A stretch of DNA of 64,000 bases, from contig JASANG010002338.1 in NCBI GenBank assembly GCA_030248215.1, forward strand, positions 17,932 through 81,931. Reading direction: 5' to 3'. Below the pieces are notes generated by a model. The model searched no databases and had not been told where the DNA came from. It was given only the letters and a program-made list of their open reading frames with translations. Made by a program: the position numbers and the translations under genes. The DNA comes from Enoplolaimus lenunculus. Its lineage: Eukaryota; Nematoda; Enoplea; Enoplida; Thoracostomopsidae. This document shows positions 11,446 through 23,960 of the stretch, piece after piece (the first letter of the stretch is position 1; each line of letters starts with the position of its first letter).

Positions 11446-11516
11446 GGCCACGCCGGAATCGAAGCACGGACCTCTCACCCGTGAGTCAAGCGCGCTTACC
11501 ATTACAACACGCGGCC
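11446..11516 (-). repeat. tRNA-like SINE head B
   Basis: 71-nt copy with minus-strand GGCCGCGTGTTGTAATGG at its 5' end. The B-box region (GCTTCGATTCCGG) is more diverged than in the copy at 11792. Confidence 0.55.
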
Positions 11517-11791
11517 GATATCATAATTTTCTTTGGTGCTATATGTGCACGAGCATGTATGTGTCTTACATTACAGACTCTGCACATACACAAGCTACAC
11601 CGCATATACTCAGATTCCCCCTTCTTCAGGCGGTCGCCCCGGACCGCAAATCCAAACTTATCCGAATCCATAGGTCTCCAATTTACAGCGCCCGTCTCGG
11701 TGGGACCTCCAACTCAGAACTGCGCGGTCGGGACGACACCTTTCTTCGAAGTACTGCGAATATAATTGTTTTTTAATTCTCCGAAACATAT

Positions 11792-11863
11792 GGCCACGCC
11801 GGGAATCGAACCTCGGACCTCTTGCTCGCGCGTCAAGCGCGCTACCCATTACATCACTCGGCC
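11792..11863 (-). repeat. tRNA-like SINE head B
   Basis: 72-nt copy, nearly the same as the one at 5048-5119, with GGTTCGATTCCCGGCGTGGC on the minus strand. Confidence 0.6.
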
Positions 11864-11965
11864 AAAATCATAATCTGCTCTTTTGCTATATGTGCACGAG
11901 TATGTATGCGTCTTAACATTACACATCTGCACATACACAAGCTACACCCCATCTACTCACAATAC

Positions 11966-12431
11966 GTTTTACGCCTTAATATTGTGTTTGAACTCCTTGC
12001 CAACTATGTGCTTTCAGATTTTCAGGTCAAATCTTGGCGGCCGGCTCTTGAACTGTTTCATCATGCTTTCGTGTGTCATGGCCTACCAGAATTTGAATCG
12101 TTCATGCACAGTGTAGAGCTTAGGATCAAACTAAGGCTCATGGTGTCTCCTTAACCTCAAGCAACACTATGGCTTTTTTGTTATGACAATGACATACATT
12201 TGGCGTTATTAGTCATTGCTCAACAACTTAAGTACTTATGTACTCAGTCGGCGACTTAAGTAATTACTTAAGTATAGCTTATTTAAATTACTGTGACATT
12301 TCAGAATCCCAGTCAACGACTACTTCCGATTTCAGCGCTCCAAACAATCACAGAACGTTAGTTGACCTGGAAACGTTACCACTGCTCTTCCTGCATTTAT
12401 GCTAACCAAAATGTATAATTGCTAATTATTA
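11966..12431. other. Unassigned sequence
   Basis: AT-rich. A run of ACTTAAGTA/TACTTAAGTA words near 12230-12290 also occurs near 43130. No gene recognised. Confidence 0.3.
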
Positions 12432-12557
12432 GAACTTTTTACGGGTCATCAAGGCAAAGGAGCCGTATCCAAAAAAGTTGGGTACTGACACTTGGTATTA
12501 CGCAAAACGATGCTTTTTATCGCTTATTGAAAATGTGTCGAAACACATGATTATTAT
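12432..12557 (+). pseudogene. IFT70 penultimate-exon copy (partial, inverted)
   Basis: Plus-strand copy of the minus-strand IFT70 exon at 37069-37277. It keeps the acceptor context (ATTAG then AACTTT), lacks about 35 bases after that, and from 12442 to 12557 is about 97% identical to 37234-37119 (three mismatches seen). It would read EPYPKKLGTDTWYYAKRCFL and on to SKHMII before similarity stops abruptly. The end of the exon and its donor are missing. With the last-exon copy at 20170-20302 it shows that the 3' end of IFT70 was duplicated in reverse orientation and later split by the 7.4 kb block between them. Confidence 0.85.
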
Positions 12558-15500
12558 GTTACGGGAATTGCATTCCCTACACACGTATTTAAAATCAGAA
12601 TAAAGCTGGTTAAGGAAAATCTAACGACTTGTATATATATATTGAACAGTGATTAAAAATTAAGCTTTACTAATCGAACCGGCTCGCCGTCGATGCAACG
12701 GTTACGATGTCACTATCATCATCGGTAGAGCCGGACCTTTCTTTGGATGGTCAATCCTTGGGGATTGACTCAAATAACAACCAGGAACACCCCAATATTT
12801 GATCTTGGCACGAATATGAAGTATTACTTACACCAGTGGTGTATCGGTTGAAGATCGTTATCTTAGCCAGCTGATGAAAATAAAGCCAAAAGTACCCTGT
12901 CCCGTATGGATAATTGTAATGATTTTGTCATATCCTGTTTTATTCTTTCCTGCTATTATTATTATTATTGTTGTTGTTGTTATTTTTGTTTTCATTGATG
13001 TTTTTTTTATGTTTGTTCTTTTAATTATTGATATGTTCGTGTTCCCTTGTATCCTACTCTTATTATTGCTTCATAATTTTGCTTAATTATCGGGTAAGGT
13101 CAAATCTGTACGTATATACATGAGTTTCTTGAGCCCTGGGATGACGCCCCGGGTTGAAAGTTGCTCGGTTGAGTGGTTTAGTGTACGTATACTTTTGGCT
13201 AGAACCTACGTAATAGTATCTGCATGATTTCGGCTTTTGGTTCGGAGCCTTCGGGCACACTGAAGCTACCCATGCGCGACATACGAGACGGAGATGTACT
13301 CAAAACTCTCCCTCTGGTGATCAGCACAATAGGAGATTATCTAGGAATAGGGTTATAGGCTCCGAAGGGGTTGCCCCACGTTCCAGTTTCTTCCCTGGAG
13401 CCTAATTGGTGCTACCGGACCTGGAAACGGCAGGATTTTCCCTAACCGGCGGAAACAGAAAGTTTTTTCGATTTTTGTTTTTTTAAAATATCTCGCCGAC
13501 CAGTGTTATTCTTAACACTAGGCTGTGTTGGAGATACCATATATATAAGCTGAAGCATAGTTTCAGACTGTTATGTAAGGCCGGAACACCCGCCAAGAAG
13601 TTGTTGGTGGCTCACACCCCTTTTTGGAAGCCTGCAAGTCTTCTAATGAGATTAATGAACCTCAGGGGGTCCCTGTTGGCCGTAGTAACCAAGGTTTAAG
13701 TGGCCTACTACCCATGAGCGCTGGACATGTTCCAATGCTGGATCAATTTGTTGGTACATTTTTGAGATACGTACTTGTTTTCTGCACTTTAACTTTAGAC
13801 ACCTTTCTCTTCTCACGATGCCTCCCTCTTTCCCTTGTTTGCTCACTAGGTTGCATATATGTTTGACCAGACTAAAATATCACATTCCACCTCCGTTCGT
13901 CCATTGACTAGAAATTCAGACTATTTAAGAGGATTTAGGCACAGCCGATATATATGTAACTTTATTTTGTTCGGATTTTCGAGCGAACTTTGACCCAGTT
14001 CTTAGTTCCTATTTACATAAAACTATCTGCCTCACAAAATTTTCTATTTTTGAATGGAATTTTAGAGTTGTTTTCAAAATACCTAGGTTGTCAGTCTCAT
14101 GAAAGACCGTCTGAACAATTTCTAATGACTAGTCTGAAGTATCACCTTTCTCCATGACTAGATTCAGAATATCACCGGATTATAAATTCTCTGAAAGTTG
14201 AATTGCTCTGATCAAATATTTTTAACTAACGCCATCAGCCCGTCTAATGGCGAAAACAACGGATTAACCGTCTGCCCTGTATAGCTTCAACTTAAAACTC
14301 GGTTGAGTAATTTCTGTCTAATTCAAGAAAATATCGTAACTCTTACGAATGGTCGGCAGCTGCCAAGGGTTAGAATTACCATATCACGTTCCTTCCAATG
14401 ACTAGACTTTAAGGTATCACATAAAACGCCTAAAACTCTAAAATTCGTAGGACTCTAATCAGTCTGACTAACAAATTTAATTACCACTTATATTAAATAT
14501 CACAGACGATACGACCTATCACAGACGACTTGACTAGATAATTATAAAATTTCAGATGATTTGGTAAATGCGCCAGTTGAAAACAGACTAGAGTATCACC
14601 TTTCAAATGTCATCATTAAAACGCAGAAACAAGAATTCAGATGAATATACCTTAAATTACACATCATCACCTCCTCAATTTTTTTACCCTTTTAACTTTT
14701 TTTTTTTTTTTTTTTAAAAGAGAAAAAAAAAGAAAATTTTTTGTTAGATTAGGAATTTTTTTTGACTTTGAGAAGGCATCGGCTAGGCTAAGTTCTGGAG
14801 GAACCGCTGTTAGGGATTAGGGTCGAAATAGATCGGACTATCATGCTCTGTGAGTCAAGACGACTAAAATGAACTCCTGCACTCCCTGGCTCACATTGTT
14901 CTAAATTTTAGGCCGCAGAAACCGTAACTTCGCGCGAATGGTTGCTCTAACTTTAGCAGACGCTTAAAAAGTTTAAGTTTGGAATCAAAAATATAAGCCA
15001 CACCATGTTTATTCCTTAACATGTAAATGCGCCTAAAACTAGGAATTCCTAAAACTACGTATCTAAGCCGGATGAGACCTAGCGACTATAAATCATAATG
15101 GCCAGGCCGGGTAGATGCCCGCTAAAGGATTGGCATTGCTGTCTCTGGGGTCCCTGCCCACTGAACAGAGGCCGTGAACGATAGCCCGCAGTGTATTTTA
15201 ACACATTTATTGAGATGTCAAAATGTGAGTATATAAACAAAAATATGGAATCATGTCATGTCAGTCGGAGGAACCCCTAATCGCGGTTAAGGACCGGAGC
15301 CGATTAGGCGACTTTATTCCATAGATCAGGAGGCGTAGGAGGAACTCCCGCACTCCTTGACTCGAATTATTTTTATATGCGCCTGAGCACTTAAGGCTCT
15401 ATATAAGCGGATACATGAGTTCAGGGACAAGTAAGCCGCTCGGTTTGGCTAGTTAGGATTCTTGGTGTTAGTTGAGATTGCATTGTTAGGGGCTTTTACT

Positions 15501-18500
15501 GGCTAAAGTCCTACTTGTCACTAGGATATGTAAGCGTATGTAGGTATCTAGGTGTACGTACATGATTAGAAGCTGAGTAGTTTGTTCCGCTCCCAGATTA
15601 GTACTTTTTAGCAATCTATCCTTGAAACTATAGACTAGGAATTCATATATGTGTATGTGTGTATATGTATATATATGTATATATATATATATATATCAGG
15701 TAAACAATGACTAGAAATTGAGCGGTTTCCGATTGCACCTTTTTCGATTAGAGATTTTGGCACTCTTTGAAATTACCGACTAGATATTTATACATCGGCG
15801 AAATTGATTTAACCGAGTCACTCTAAATAGGTTTCCACTCATTGGAAAATCGTGGGATAATTTTAATCGCAATCCCGCTTGGGTGAGACTTCCTTTCTTG
15901 CCGTCCGTCTGAAAATTTTATAAAATATTTTGATTTCAAACAGATTAATCTGACTAGAAGGCATTCACCGGGAGAAAATTGCATAAAATTTTATCTAATG
16001 ACTAGAATAAATTGAAACCGGATCGGTAATTCAACCACAGTTGAGATCACCCTCAGACAGTTAATCCGACCAGAATTTCAGAAAATTTTAGATTGAAATT
16101 AAAGTCGTCTGCCCCCTTGACCCATAGTTGTGAAAATTCAACACAGGAACTGGCTGATTGAGTTTGACCGATTGAACTGTCACGTAACAATCAACAAGAA
16201 ATCAGACCAACCGGACACTCGCCCCCCGTCAGTCACATAATCCACACAAGTAGACACCCACAGAATAAAACACACGAATAAAAACACACACAGGTACGTA
16301 TAATATAGAAGTGTTTAGGGTGGCGGTAAGGGTTTAAGCAGAATGGACCTAGCCGAAGCTTACTGCTTGAAGTAAGCAAGGAAATGACCGGCTCATCCAA
16401 CTGGGATTGAGCTAACGAGTCGATTGAACCCCCACACCCCTTAGTTCGCGTTATTTTTGGGTAGGCTGAGAACAGTCCGCAACTTTTTGAGAGTTTCTCC
16501 CCTAATCTTAAGAATGAGAGAAAACTTTAAAATATTAAACTAAAAATATTAGTCACACCATGTTTATTCGTAGCAACTTTTCACACACTTAAGATCCCAT
16601 ATATATAAAGTCAATGAAAGAGTTGGAGCAACTTTGAGCAAAGTTGAGTTGAAATCGAAAAGTTCATGATTTAGTTCTGAAAACGATTATACCATCCACG
16701 GACGTTCCGCCGGTCACCCTGCTCTACCCCCATAGGTACGTATGTATGTGTTCGATGTCGCGTTTGAGGGTAGTTTGAACCAAAGACCGAATTTAGGTTT
16801 TAATGTCAATATTTGGTGGAATATTGGGACATTGATGTTAGGATTGAGATTTTGGCTGGGAAATGTTTACGTTAACCTGGGGCTCATCAGGATGTTATCT
16901 AAGAAGTTGCTTTGTGCTCTGGTTAGGTTAAAAGTACGTAATTAACAAGGATGGTCAATATTTTCGAGTCTTGGATTGAAAATTTAATACGGGACTTGAT
17001 TAGAGTAAGACTATTTATTACTTAGGACCCAGTTTTATAGATGTATCTGTTTATGTGTTTATGGTCTATTGAAATTATTATGGTTGATCACCTTTATATT
17101 GCACTGGCGGCACCTTTGGTTTTCTTGCGGAGTTGTCTCTTACTCAATCCATTTAATCAAGCATCCACGTTTCTGACTGAAATAATTTCAGTTTTTCTTT
17201 CAGATGCTGACCGCTGTCTGAGTAGAGATTAAGGATCTGTTGCGTAAACAGGATAAGATTATGAGCGTGGGAAACTCAGAGGGAAGTTGAAAAGAGAGAT
17301 TTAGGCACGATAGGACCTGGAAAGATATTAAGACAGGTCACAAGCCCTAGGGGCGGTGGCAAATGAAATGTAAAATGTTGTGCTCTTTCGAACGAACCCA
17401 AATAAGGGTAGAGTATAAAATTAAGTTTAAATTATCTTTGTTCCATGTATATTTCTGTTTGTTGACTTTTTCTGTCTCTCTTTTTATTATTATTATTATT
17501 ATTATTTTTATATTTGTGCTGGTTCTTAAGCATTGTAAGCACTAGAGTAGGAAATAACTTGACTGATAAGCTCACCTTAGATCTCCTTATCAGCGGAAGT
17601 GTATGTTCGATTGTTAGATAAGCTAAATTTTAATTTTGGGACTGGTCATCCTTATCAGCTGTGTTTGGATTGCCCTTATCATTTTTGGTCGAGCCTTGCT
17701 TATCAGCTCCTACCCCTCCCAATTTCTGCCTTACCCCTGGAGTAATTGCTTAAGTGTTTACTTTAGTATTGGCAGCCAATCAGAGCGCCCCTAATCGCTT
17801 CACGGATTTGAGTAACATTTTTGATTGGACGAGAAATTAACCCCTACAGTAGGACTACGGTAGTTCGAGTCGTTGTGTTAATTTTTGACCAATCAGCGAG
17901 CGTAATTTTAGCACGCTCGAAGGGATTAATTTGGAGGAGACGAGCAGCCAATAGGAATCGGGGAGGCAGGTGGTGAAAATTTCCGACCCTCCCCCGTCGC
18001 CCGGACTGAAAATCAGTTCAGTCTTGGTTTTAGTCGCGAACCGAGCGGTGGTTTTTCCGAGTTTTCGGAGCTCCACTATTTCACTGTGTCGTGCAGTGAA
18101 TAGTTGGAGTTTCCAATTAGTTTTACTCAGGCCTAGGACTCGCGCTAAGATTTAGGAATCTTGAGTTGTTTCTCGCTTAAGTGAGGCTTGGCTCTCGCAG
18201 ATGGGACGCGGATTCCCCTAGGTAAAGGCGTGACATATATATATTGTTGATATGGTTCAAATCGTTAGTAGTCAACGAGTTAATCAGCCACCCCAGCCCA
18301 AGGCAACATGTAATTGTTGCGGGATTATAATCAAAAAGAGCTGAATATTGTTTCGAATCTAAGAGCCCGCGAAGTCATGCAGTCCTTAGGATAGCGAGCA
18401 ACTCATAACGCGCTTAACTCGGCTACATCCCGACCTTCGTTGACTTCCAACCATTATGAGCTGTATCAGTCTGGGCATCATAAATCTGGGGCATGGGCGA

Positions 18501-20044
18501 TATGTGAACGATCAACCGCTTAGCGGGAAGGATCCACTGAAACCTCTGGCCCATGAAATTTCTGCCTGAATTCAATGGCCCAGCCATATTTATGAAGCTT
18601 TCCCATTTTCCCTTGCGGTTGCTTGTGTCTCTAAATTTGGGAATTTCGTAGATTTCTTGGCGGGACTTAAACTTATTCGGGAGCTAATGATCAATCCAGC
18701 TTCGTGACTCGGACCATTTCAGATCATGTGTATCTGCCAGAGCATATTAGCGGCTCTGTCGATCCTTCTCCCGGATGTCCCTGTCGTGAGCAGAGATTAG
18801 AACTCGCTTAATAATTCATGTACAGGTGCATAGAGCATACCTTGTCCAGGGATAGTCCATGGGACCAGGATGGCAGGCTTGTATAATCTTAACTAATCGC
18901 AGCGCCCCCAAAAAAGGGTAAAGACTCATAAGAACCGTGCCCTAAACTTGGTAAGGTGGCCAGTCCATACACGACCAATTGGTAAGCTATCTTATCCATT
19001 TATTAGGGAGTATGTTTGTTCTTTTAGCTGTTTCAATATTGCTATTTGCATTATTAAGTTAACTTCAAGTCTCTGCTCGGCAGCAACGTTGTTAAGATCA
19101 ATTCGAACTGTCTTTAAACCTCGCTTACAGCACAGGATTTAAGGTATTGTTAATATCATGATTTTGTATGCAATATGTAATAAATCTCAAAATGTGCTGT
19201 GAATTGATCTTTATGCTCAACCCGAGTTGTCGCAACTCGATTAGCCTGGTTAAACCGCCCCAATTGAGTGGGCTTTAATCCAAACGCGGCACCGCTCCCC
19301 GCCAGCTAATGCGCAAGAAACGATAACAAAAGTGGACCTCAGATATTTTATAATATCTCGCCCACCATGTTTATTGCTTAACTGTGTGACATGCTTAAGC
19401 TTAAGCACACGCCTAAGTAGCTTAAGAGAAGCCTCGCCGTGCAAATTAAAATATCTCAACCACCATTGTTATTGTTTATATATATAGTAGGCTTACACGC
19501 TAACTTGTGCTTATGCGGTATCGGAGCTCTTTAGGGTCAAATTTCGGGAGTGTTGCCAGATTTGGATGCTCTTCCCAGGAGTAGTCGCCTTCTCGGGACA
19601 GAGTTCAATGAAATTCCGATCACCTTTGATCTTGTATCCTTCAGGACCTTGAATATCGAGTCAAATCTCAAGCTTGCTGAGTACCGACGTAAACGTCTGT
19701 ACTCTCGACCAATCAAAGTAAAAGACCCAAGGATCTGTTCACTGTTCCCGGCGACTTCCGGACCAACTCAGGCTAATTTAGATTTAATTCTCAGACGGAC
19801 AGAGTGATTAAAACACTAAAATCTAAAGCATTACAGGGTATCCAACGGTAACTTCTGTGGACCTAGGGATAAAATTAGTAGTTGGCGTACGAGGGTAAGG
19901 GATTTCCGTGACCTTTCGGAAGCTTTTACCACGCCAGGGGGACCATCATCCACTAGACACGTCGGCTTACTATTGGTAGGTCCACAGCCAGGACACCTGT
20001 GAGGGATAGCACTCGGATTCGTCCGCAGAACTACCCGTTGACCG
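12558..20044. other. ORF-poor 7.4 kb block with recurring internal motifs
   Basis: This block separates two parts of the duplicated IFT70 3' end. No long ORF is present; the best is 85 aa at 19550-19807 (plus), with no recognised similarity. A phrase close to CACACCATGTTTATTCCTTA preceded by AAATAT recurs near 13485, 14990, 16540, 19350 and 19450, the first three about 1.5 kb apart. Near 13540 and 16595 it is followed within about 60 bp by ATATATATAA, and a TATA-rich tract also follows at 19470. A second motif, ACTCCTGCACTCCCTGGCTC / ACTCCCGCACTCCTTGACTC, occurs at 14870 and 15343, and weakly at 16428. Low-complexity stretches: (ATT/GTT)n at 12955-12990, poly-T/poly-A at 14690-14745, (TA)n at 15655-15695, (ATT)n at 17480-17510. 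No terminal repeats or target duplication were established. Confidence 0.4.
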
Positions 20045-20720
20045 TAGCCTGTAATAGTACAAGGTAACCTGGACGTTCATACTATAGGCTTTGTAAACAA
20101 TTGCACCCGAACATAGTTCCTAAACGTTACAAACTATGTATCTGTCATTTTATTCTCTTTCTTTGCCAGCCTTGGAATGAACGTGAAAACAACAGTAGAC
20201 GGACGTTTAGAGCAAGACGGTGACAATCGTGAAGGCAGAAATACAGTGACATATGAAGCAAGATATCTAAAAGCATTGCTGCTAGAAATATTTTATGGTT
20301 AAGCGGACAAAATAACTAACGGACTAAATCTGGACAAGCTGAAAAATTTAGCTGGATTTGCTAATTCTGTTTACGAAGCCAAATTTAGCCATTGTCGAAG
20401 CCGCCCAACAGTTGAAGTTTGCGTGAATGTCGCCATTCACATAGCGGACAATCAGACGCGGATCCAAAAATTTCTAACAGGGGTGCGGGCGGGTTGGCAA
20501 ATCTTACGAAACGCAAAATTTGTAAGGTAGCAGCGACCTTATCATTTTATCACCAAAAAAGTTTTTTAGGGAAAAAATTGTAAGGTTTTATCACAAAGAA
20601 TTTCTGGGGGTAAAAATTTTATTTTTTTACAAAAAATTTTCTGACAGTGAAATTGTAACCTTACCATTTTATCACCAAAAAATCTGACGGGTGGTGTACG
20701 CTCCTCTGGTCCGTTAGAGC
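20045..20720 (+). pseudogene. IFT70 last-exon copy with 3' flank (inverted duplicate)
   Basis: Reverse-complement duplicate of about 36080-35475. It includes the end of the last intron (CTTTCTTTGCCAG), the last coding exon (20170-20302, stop TAA at 20300-20302) and the downstream TTATCACCAAAAAA repeat. Over exon and flank it is about 97% identical to the gene. One base is missing at the exon start relative to the functional exon, so the frame would not continue from the upstream exon, and no upstream exon is within splicing distance. It is a non-functional fragment of a host gene. Confidence 0.85.
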
Positions 20721-21445
20721 AGGCAGTACAGAGCTGATTGTTACGAGCGTTAAAAATACAATTCGAAAAATAGTTTTTTATTATGCAACTGCTTCATGCT
20801 GGCCATTCTGTTTCAGATTGCTACTTAGTAATAAATACTTGCGTTGGCCACCTGAAATTGGTTTGGCTTGTCTTCGTCTAGTTTAAACCACTACAAAAGA
20901 GTTCTATACAATGTCACCTTTCTCTCGAACTACATATACGTAAATTTAATTGAGTTGATTTGGTTTGTCTCCGTTTGATTTTAACCACTGCAACAGAGTT
21001 CTATCCAATGTCACCTTTCTCTCAACTACATATACATAAACTTCGTCTTAGGTTCCAAGAAGAAAGAACCAGATTGAAATATACTTTACGCTAAATCGTA
21101 CAAACAGCCCATCTTTACTTTTAGTGGTGCCCCGCTTTCAGCGGCGGATCCAGAGATTTCTAACGGTTGCGAGCTGGTGAATGTTGTGAAACGCAATCTT
21201 TCACCAAAATTTCATGAGGCGGGGGGGGTGAAATTGAAGGTAGGAACATTATCATTTTTTCCAACAAAAACTTTCTGCAGAGGTAAAATTGTAAAGTAGG
21301 GACCGTATTTTGTTACAAAAAATTTCTGTGGGTGAAAAATTGAGCCCATGTAAAGATAAAACGCGGAAAGTGTTTTGTGGGACTTGAAAAGAGTAAGCTT
21401 AAAGTTTTACACTAATCTCTTCGCTTGGCTTAGGCTAAGGCTTAC
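20721..21445 (+). repeat. Dispersed repeat, paralogous to 34100-34640
   Basis: Shares with 34.1-34.6 kb, in the same orientation, the phrases AAAAATAGTTTTTTATTATG (approximate), AATAAATAC followed by GCGTTGGCCAC, GATTTGGTTTGTC, CCCCGCTTTCAGCGGCGGAT and the AAAATTGTAAGGTAGGGACC series. Within it, 20870-21045 is a tandem duplication of about 90 bp (GAGTTCTATNCAATGTCACC). Confidence 0.6.
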
Positions 21446-21450
21446 GCTTA

Positions 21451-22123
21451 TGCGGGGTTCACGTTATAACCGGGGCAGCTTGGGACACGTTTTGTCCCTA
21501 TTAGACTATTGGGTAACATTTTGTCTGCTTATAAACCCTATATCGCATTCAAGAATTCGTAATTGTCTGCTATCATCATGTGTAGGTCACCTTTTGTACT
21601 TCAATATCATTGATATTCGACGTATTGTCAGCGAATATCATATGATATATTTTCAAATGTCTGCATACTTGAGGTAACATACCCAAATGGTCCTGTTGAA
21701 TATGATACTAGAATTTGAAATTTGAATTTTTGAATTATGACACTGTTTTTCTAAGCGGTTTTGTGCCGGAAATGAATTTGCAGACGTGTATTTGGTATTT
21801 TAAGCACAGCTGTGCCTCTGCCGTCCGACTTTCCATTAATTTATTAGCACCCGATAATTACACTATCCCGCTGAATATCATATGATATTCGTTGAAATTT
21901 TGGAATATCATATGATATTCGCATAAATGTCCCACAGTATCATGTAACATACCGTGCCTTGTACACATTGATGATTTGAGAGCGGTGGTTTGTAAGTTAA
22001 TGTCATATGACATTCGAGTTTTGTCTCTTGACAGTATATGAGAGCACGAATTTTAACGTTGACGTCGAATCAACCTGGGACAAACCGTGTCCCGCCTGCC
22101 TTGGTTATAACGTGAACCCCGCA
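21451..22123. mobile_element. TIR element, 673 bp, TTA target duplication
   Basis: The left end TGCGGGGTTCACGTTATAAC and the reversed right end match perfectly over this stretch and partially for another 20-25 bp (GGGACACG). TTA at 21448-21450 and 22124-22126 suggests a 3-bp duplication, as in PIF/Harbinger-like elements. No transposase. The interior contains repeated near-perfect palindromes on GAATATCATATGATATTC (near 21635, 21873, 21903; variant at 21997). Confidence 0.7.
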
Positions 22124-22159
22124 TTAGGCTTAGAAATATGCTTATAATACTGTTCAGAG

Positions 22160-22690
22160 CTAGGACAGTGGGGACAGTTGGAACAGCTGAACTGTGGGGT
22201 CATTTGAGTCAACGGACAGTTGGAACAGTTGATACAGCGGGACAGTTGGGAAAGTTGGAACAGCAGGGTAGTGAGGACAGCTGGGACAGTTAGAACAGTG
22301 GGACAGTCGGAACAGGTAGGACAGCGGAACAGTTGGAACAGGGTGACAGCGAAACAGTTGGGGCAGTGGGTGGGGATTATGACAGTTTCTACAGCGGGAC
22401 AGTTGGGACTGAGGACAGTTAGGACAGCGGTACAGTGGACACAGTTTGGACAGCGAGACAGTTGGGACAGTTGGGAAAGTGAGGACAGTTGGGAAAGTGA
22501 GGACAGTTGAGACAGCTGGGACAGTAGGACAGTTAGGACAGTAGGGACCATTGGGACAGCCGGGCAGCGGGGCAGTTGGGACAATGGGAACAGTATTATG
22601 AGTTGGCACACCGGAACTGTGTGGCTAGAGTTTGGACAGCGGGACAGTTGGACAGCGAAACAGTTGAGATAGTTGGAACCGTTGGGACAA
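22160..22690. repeat. GGACAGTTGG-type minisatellite
   Basis: About fifty short, irregular units of GGACAGTTGG, GGACAGCGG and GGACAGTGAGG, strand-asymmetric (G and A rich on plus). Cys/Pro-rich minus-strand ORFs (up to 168 aa) and a plus-strand ORF are products of the repeat. It begins about 40 bp after the TIR element at 21451-22123. Confidence 0.8.
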
Positions 22691-22699
22691 TGGAGATAG

Positions 22700-23670
22700 T
22701 TTGGATTTTACAGTGAAATTTTGTAAGGATTAACCGCATGACTTCTATAAATGGTAATATTAAACACTTTGCCTAGATACCGTTCTGTCATACAATCCTG
22801 TTTCAGTAGTCAAATTTGCAACGGGGTAAACTGGACCCCTTTAGGATTCCGAGGATGTCCGAAAACCATAGAGATCGAAGGGTTATACAAAGGATTACCT
22901 GTTCCGCGGCATCAGAACTTTCTATCCATAAAGTGTAATAAGTTGTACGCTTAAAAATCTGTCTTGGAAATTAACAGCGAACGTCCATGTTATATACGAC
23001 ATAAAACGTATGCGATACAAGCAGCCAAAAACAGTTTCGACCATATCATCAAGCAACAAATCAGTACAATCACAATCAACGAAGCCCATAGACTTTCAGA
23101 GATACTTCGGGCCCGGTTGTTAAAATAAACACCGTGTAATATATAATCATGTCCGTTAGCAGCGTTATGGTGGTAACCCGGAAGTAAAACAATCAAATTA
23201 TGACGGTCATGCTGGAGTGGAAATTGATTCATTGTCGTTTTACGTAAACGTCTTTACTGTTACTAATTCATTTTCCGTTTTCAATGAAAAGAATTTGTTA
23301 AAACGTTAACAAGTAAAGTTAAAAAATTGTAAATTAATCTTTTGAGGTACATATATACACTGATTTTTTTCAAGTTCATTCTTCACTATACAATATGAAG
23401 CAATTTGCTCAGTTCAATATTAAGGGTTAGCAGGCTCATCTACACTCTCCCGTTTTTTGTAATTGCCGAGTTTTGTAAAACCAGGCTTTGGATTACTATG
23501 TATATGGTTTCGCACTTAGTTTAAGTCATCCGTTATCTCCCATAGCCAGCATTTGCCAAAAAATAGTCGGAATTCAATAATTTTAGAATATTTGAGGTTC
23601 TACATGACCTCCTTTGATCATTCTGTACTCAAATTTCTATTTTTAATAAATTCAATTTCTGAGGTCCTAA
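22700..23670. other. Unassigned sequence
   Basis: AT-rich, with no gene, RNA or repeat recognised with confidence. Confidence 0.3.
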
Positions 23671-23673
23671 GAT

Positions 23674-23920
23674 AGGCCAATCTGCTATTCAGGCCAATCT
23701 ACTATTTTCAAACAGCGTTTGTGAGATGTAGCAAAACAACAGTGATGTAAAAACCAACCCTGATTGGTTACCGGTATTGCGTTAATCCAAATAACCAAAT
23801 CTGATTGGTCTGGACAAGTTCAATAATAAGTAATTTATACTGGGACTAACTGTTTTTACATAAAATAGCATATTGACCTACGCCAATTTGTATTAATTGG
23901 TCTGAATAGCGGATTGGCCC
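23674..23920. mobile_element. Small TIR element, about 247 bp
   Basis: The left end GGCCAATCTGCTATTCAGGC and the reversed right end GGGCCAATCCGCTATTCAGA form an inverted repeat of about 27 bp, with extra GATTGGT words inside. No coding capacity. Target duplication unclear. Confidence 0.5.
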
Positions 23921-23954
23921 ACGATATATAATATATTTAATTGGCAGCCGACCG

Positions 23955-23960
23955 TTTATT
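23955..23960 (-). terminator. Candidate polyadenylation signal AATAAA
   Basis: AATAAA on the minus strand about 260 bp downstream of the stop of the 261-aa ORF. It is the first canonical hexamer on that strand after the ORF. Confidence 0.35.

Larger units (their letters stand above)
11360..11965. repeat. Composite repeat units with SINE head B
   Basis: Two units in tandem repeat the module order of 3620-4097 and 4660-5225: CCTCGAAGTACTGCGAATAT, tRNA-like head, TGCTATATGTGCACGAG, CTGCACATACACAAGCTAC, CAGGCGGTCGCCCCGG. Similarity to the 4.7-5.2 kb copies is high. Confidence 0.6.

Noticed and set aside
19550-19807. 85-aa plus-strand ORF as a gene
   Set aside because: Composition looks plausible but there is no recognised similarity, promoter or splice context; left as part of the unexplained block.
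22105-22611. Cys/Pro/Thr-rich ORFs of 149-168 aa, metallothionein- or keratin-like in composition
   Set aside because: They arise from the GGACAGTTGG minisatellite and overlap each other in different frames.
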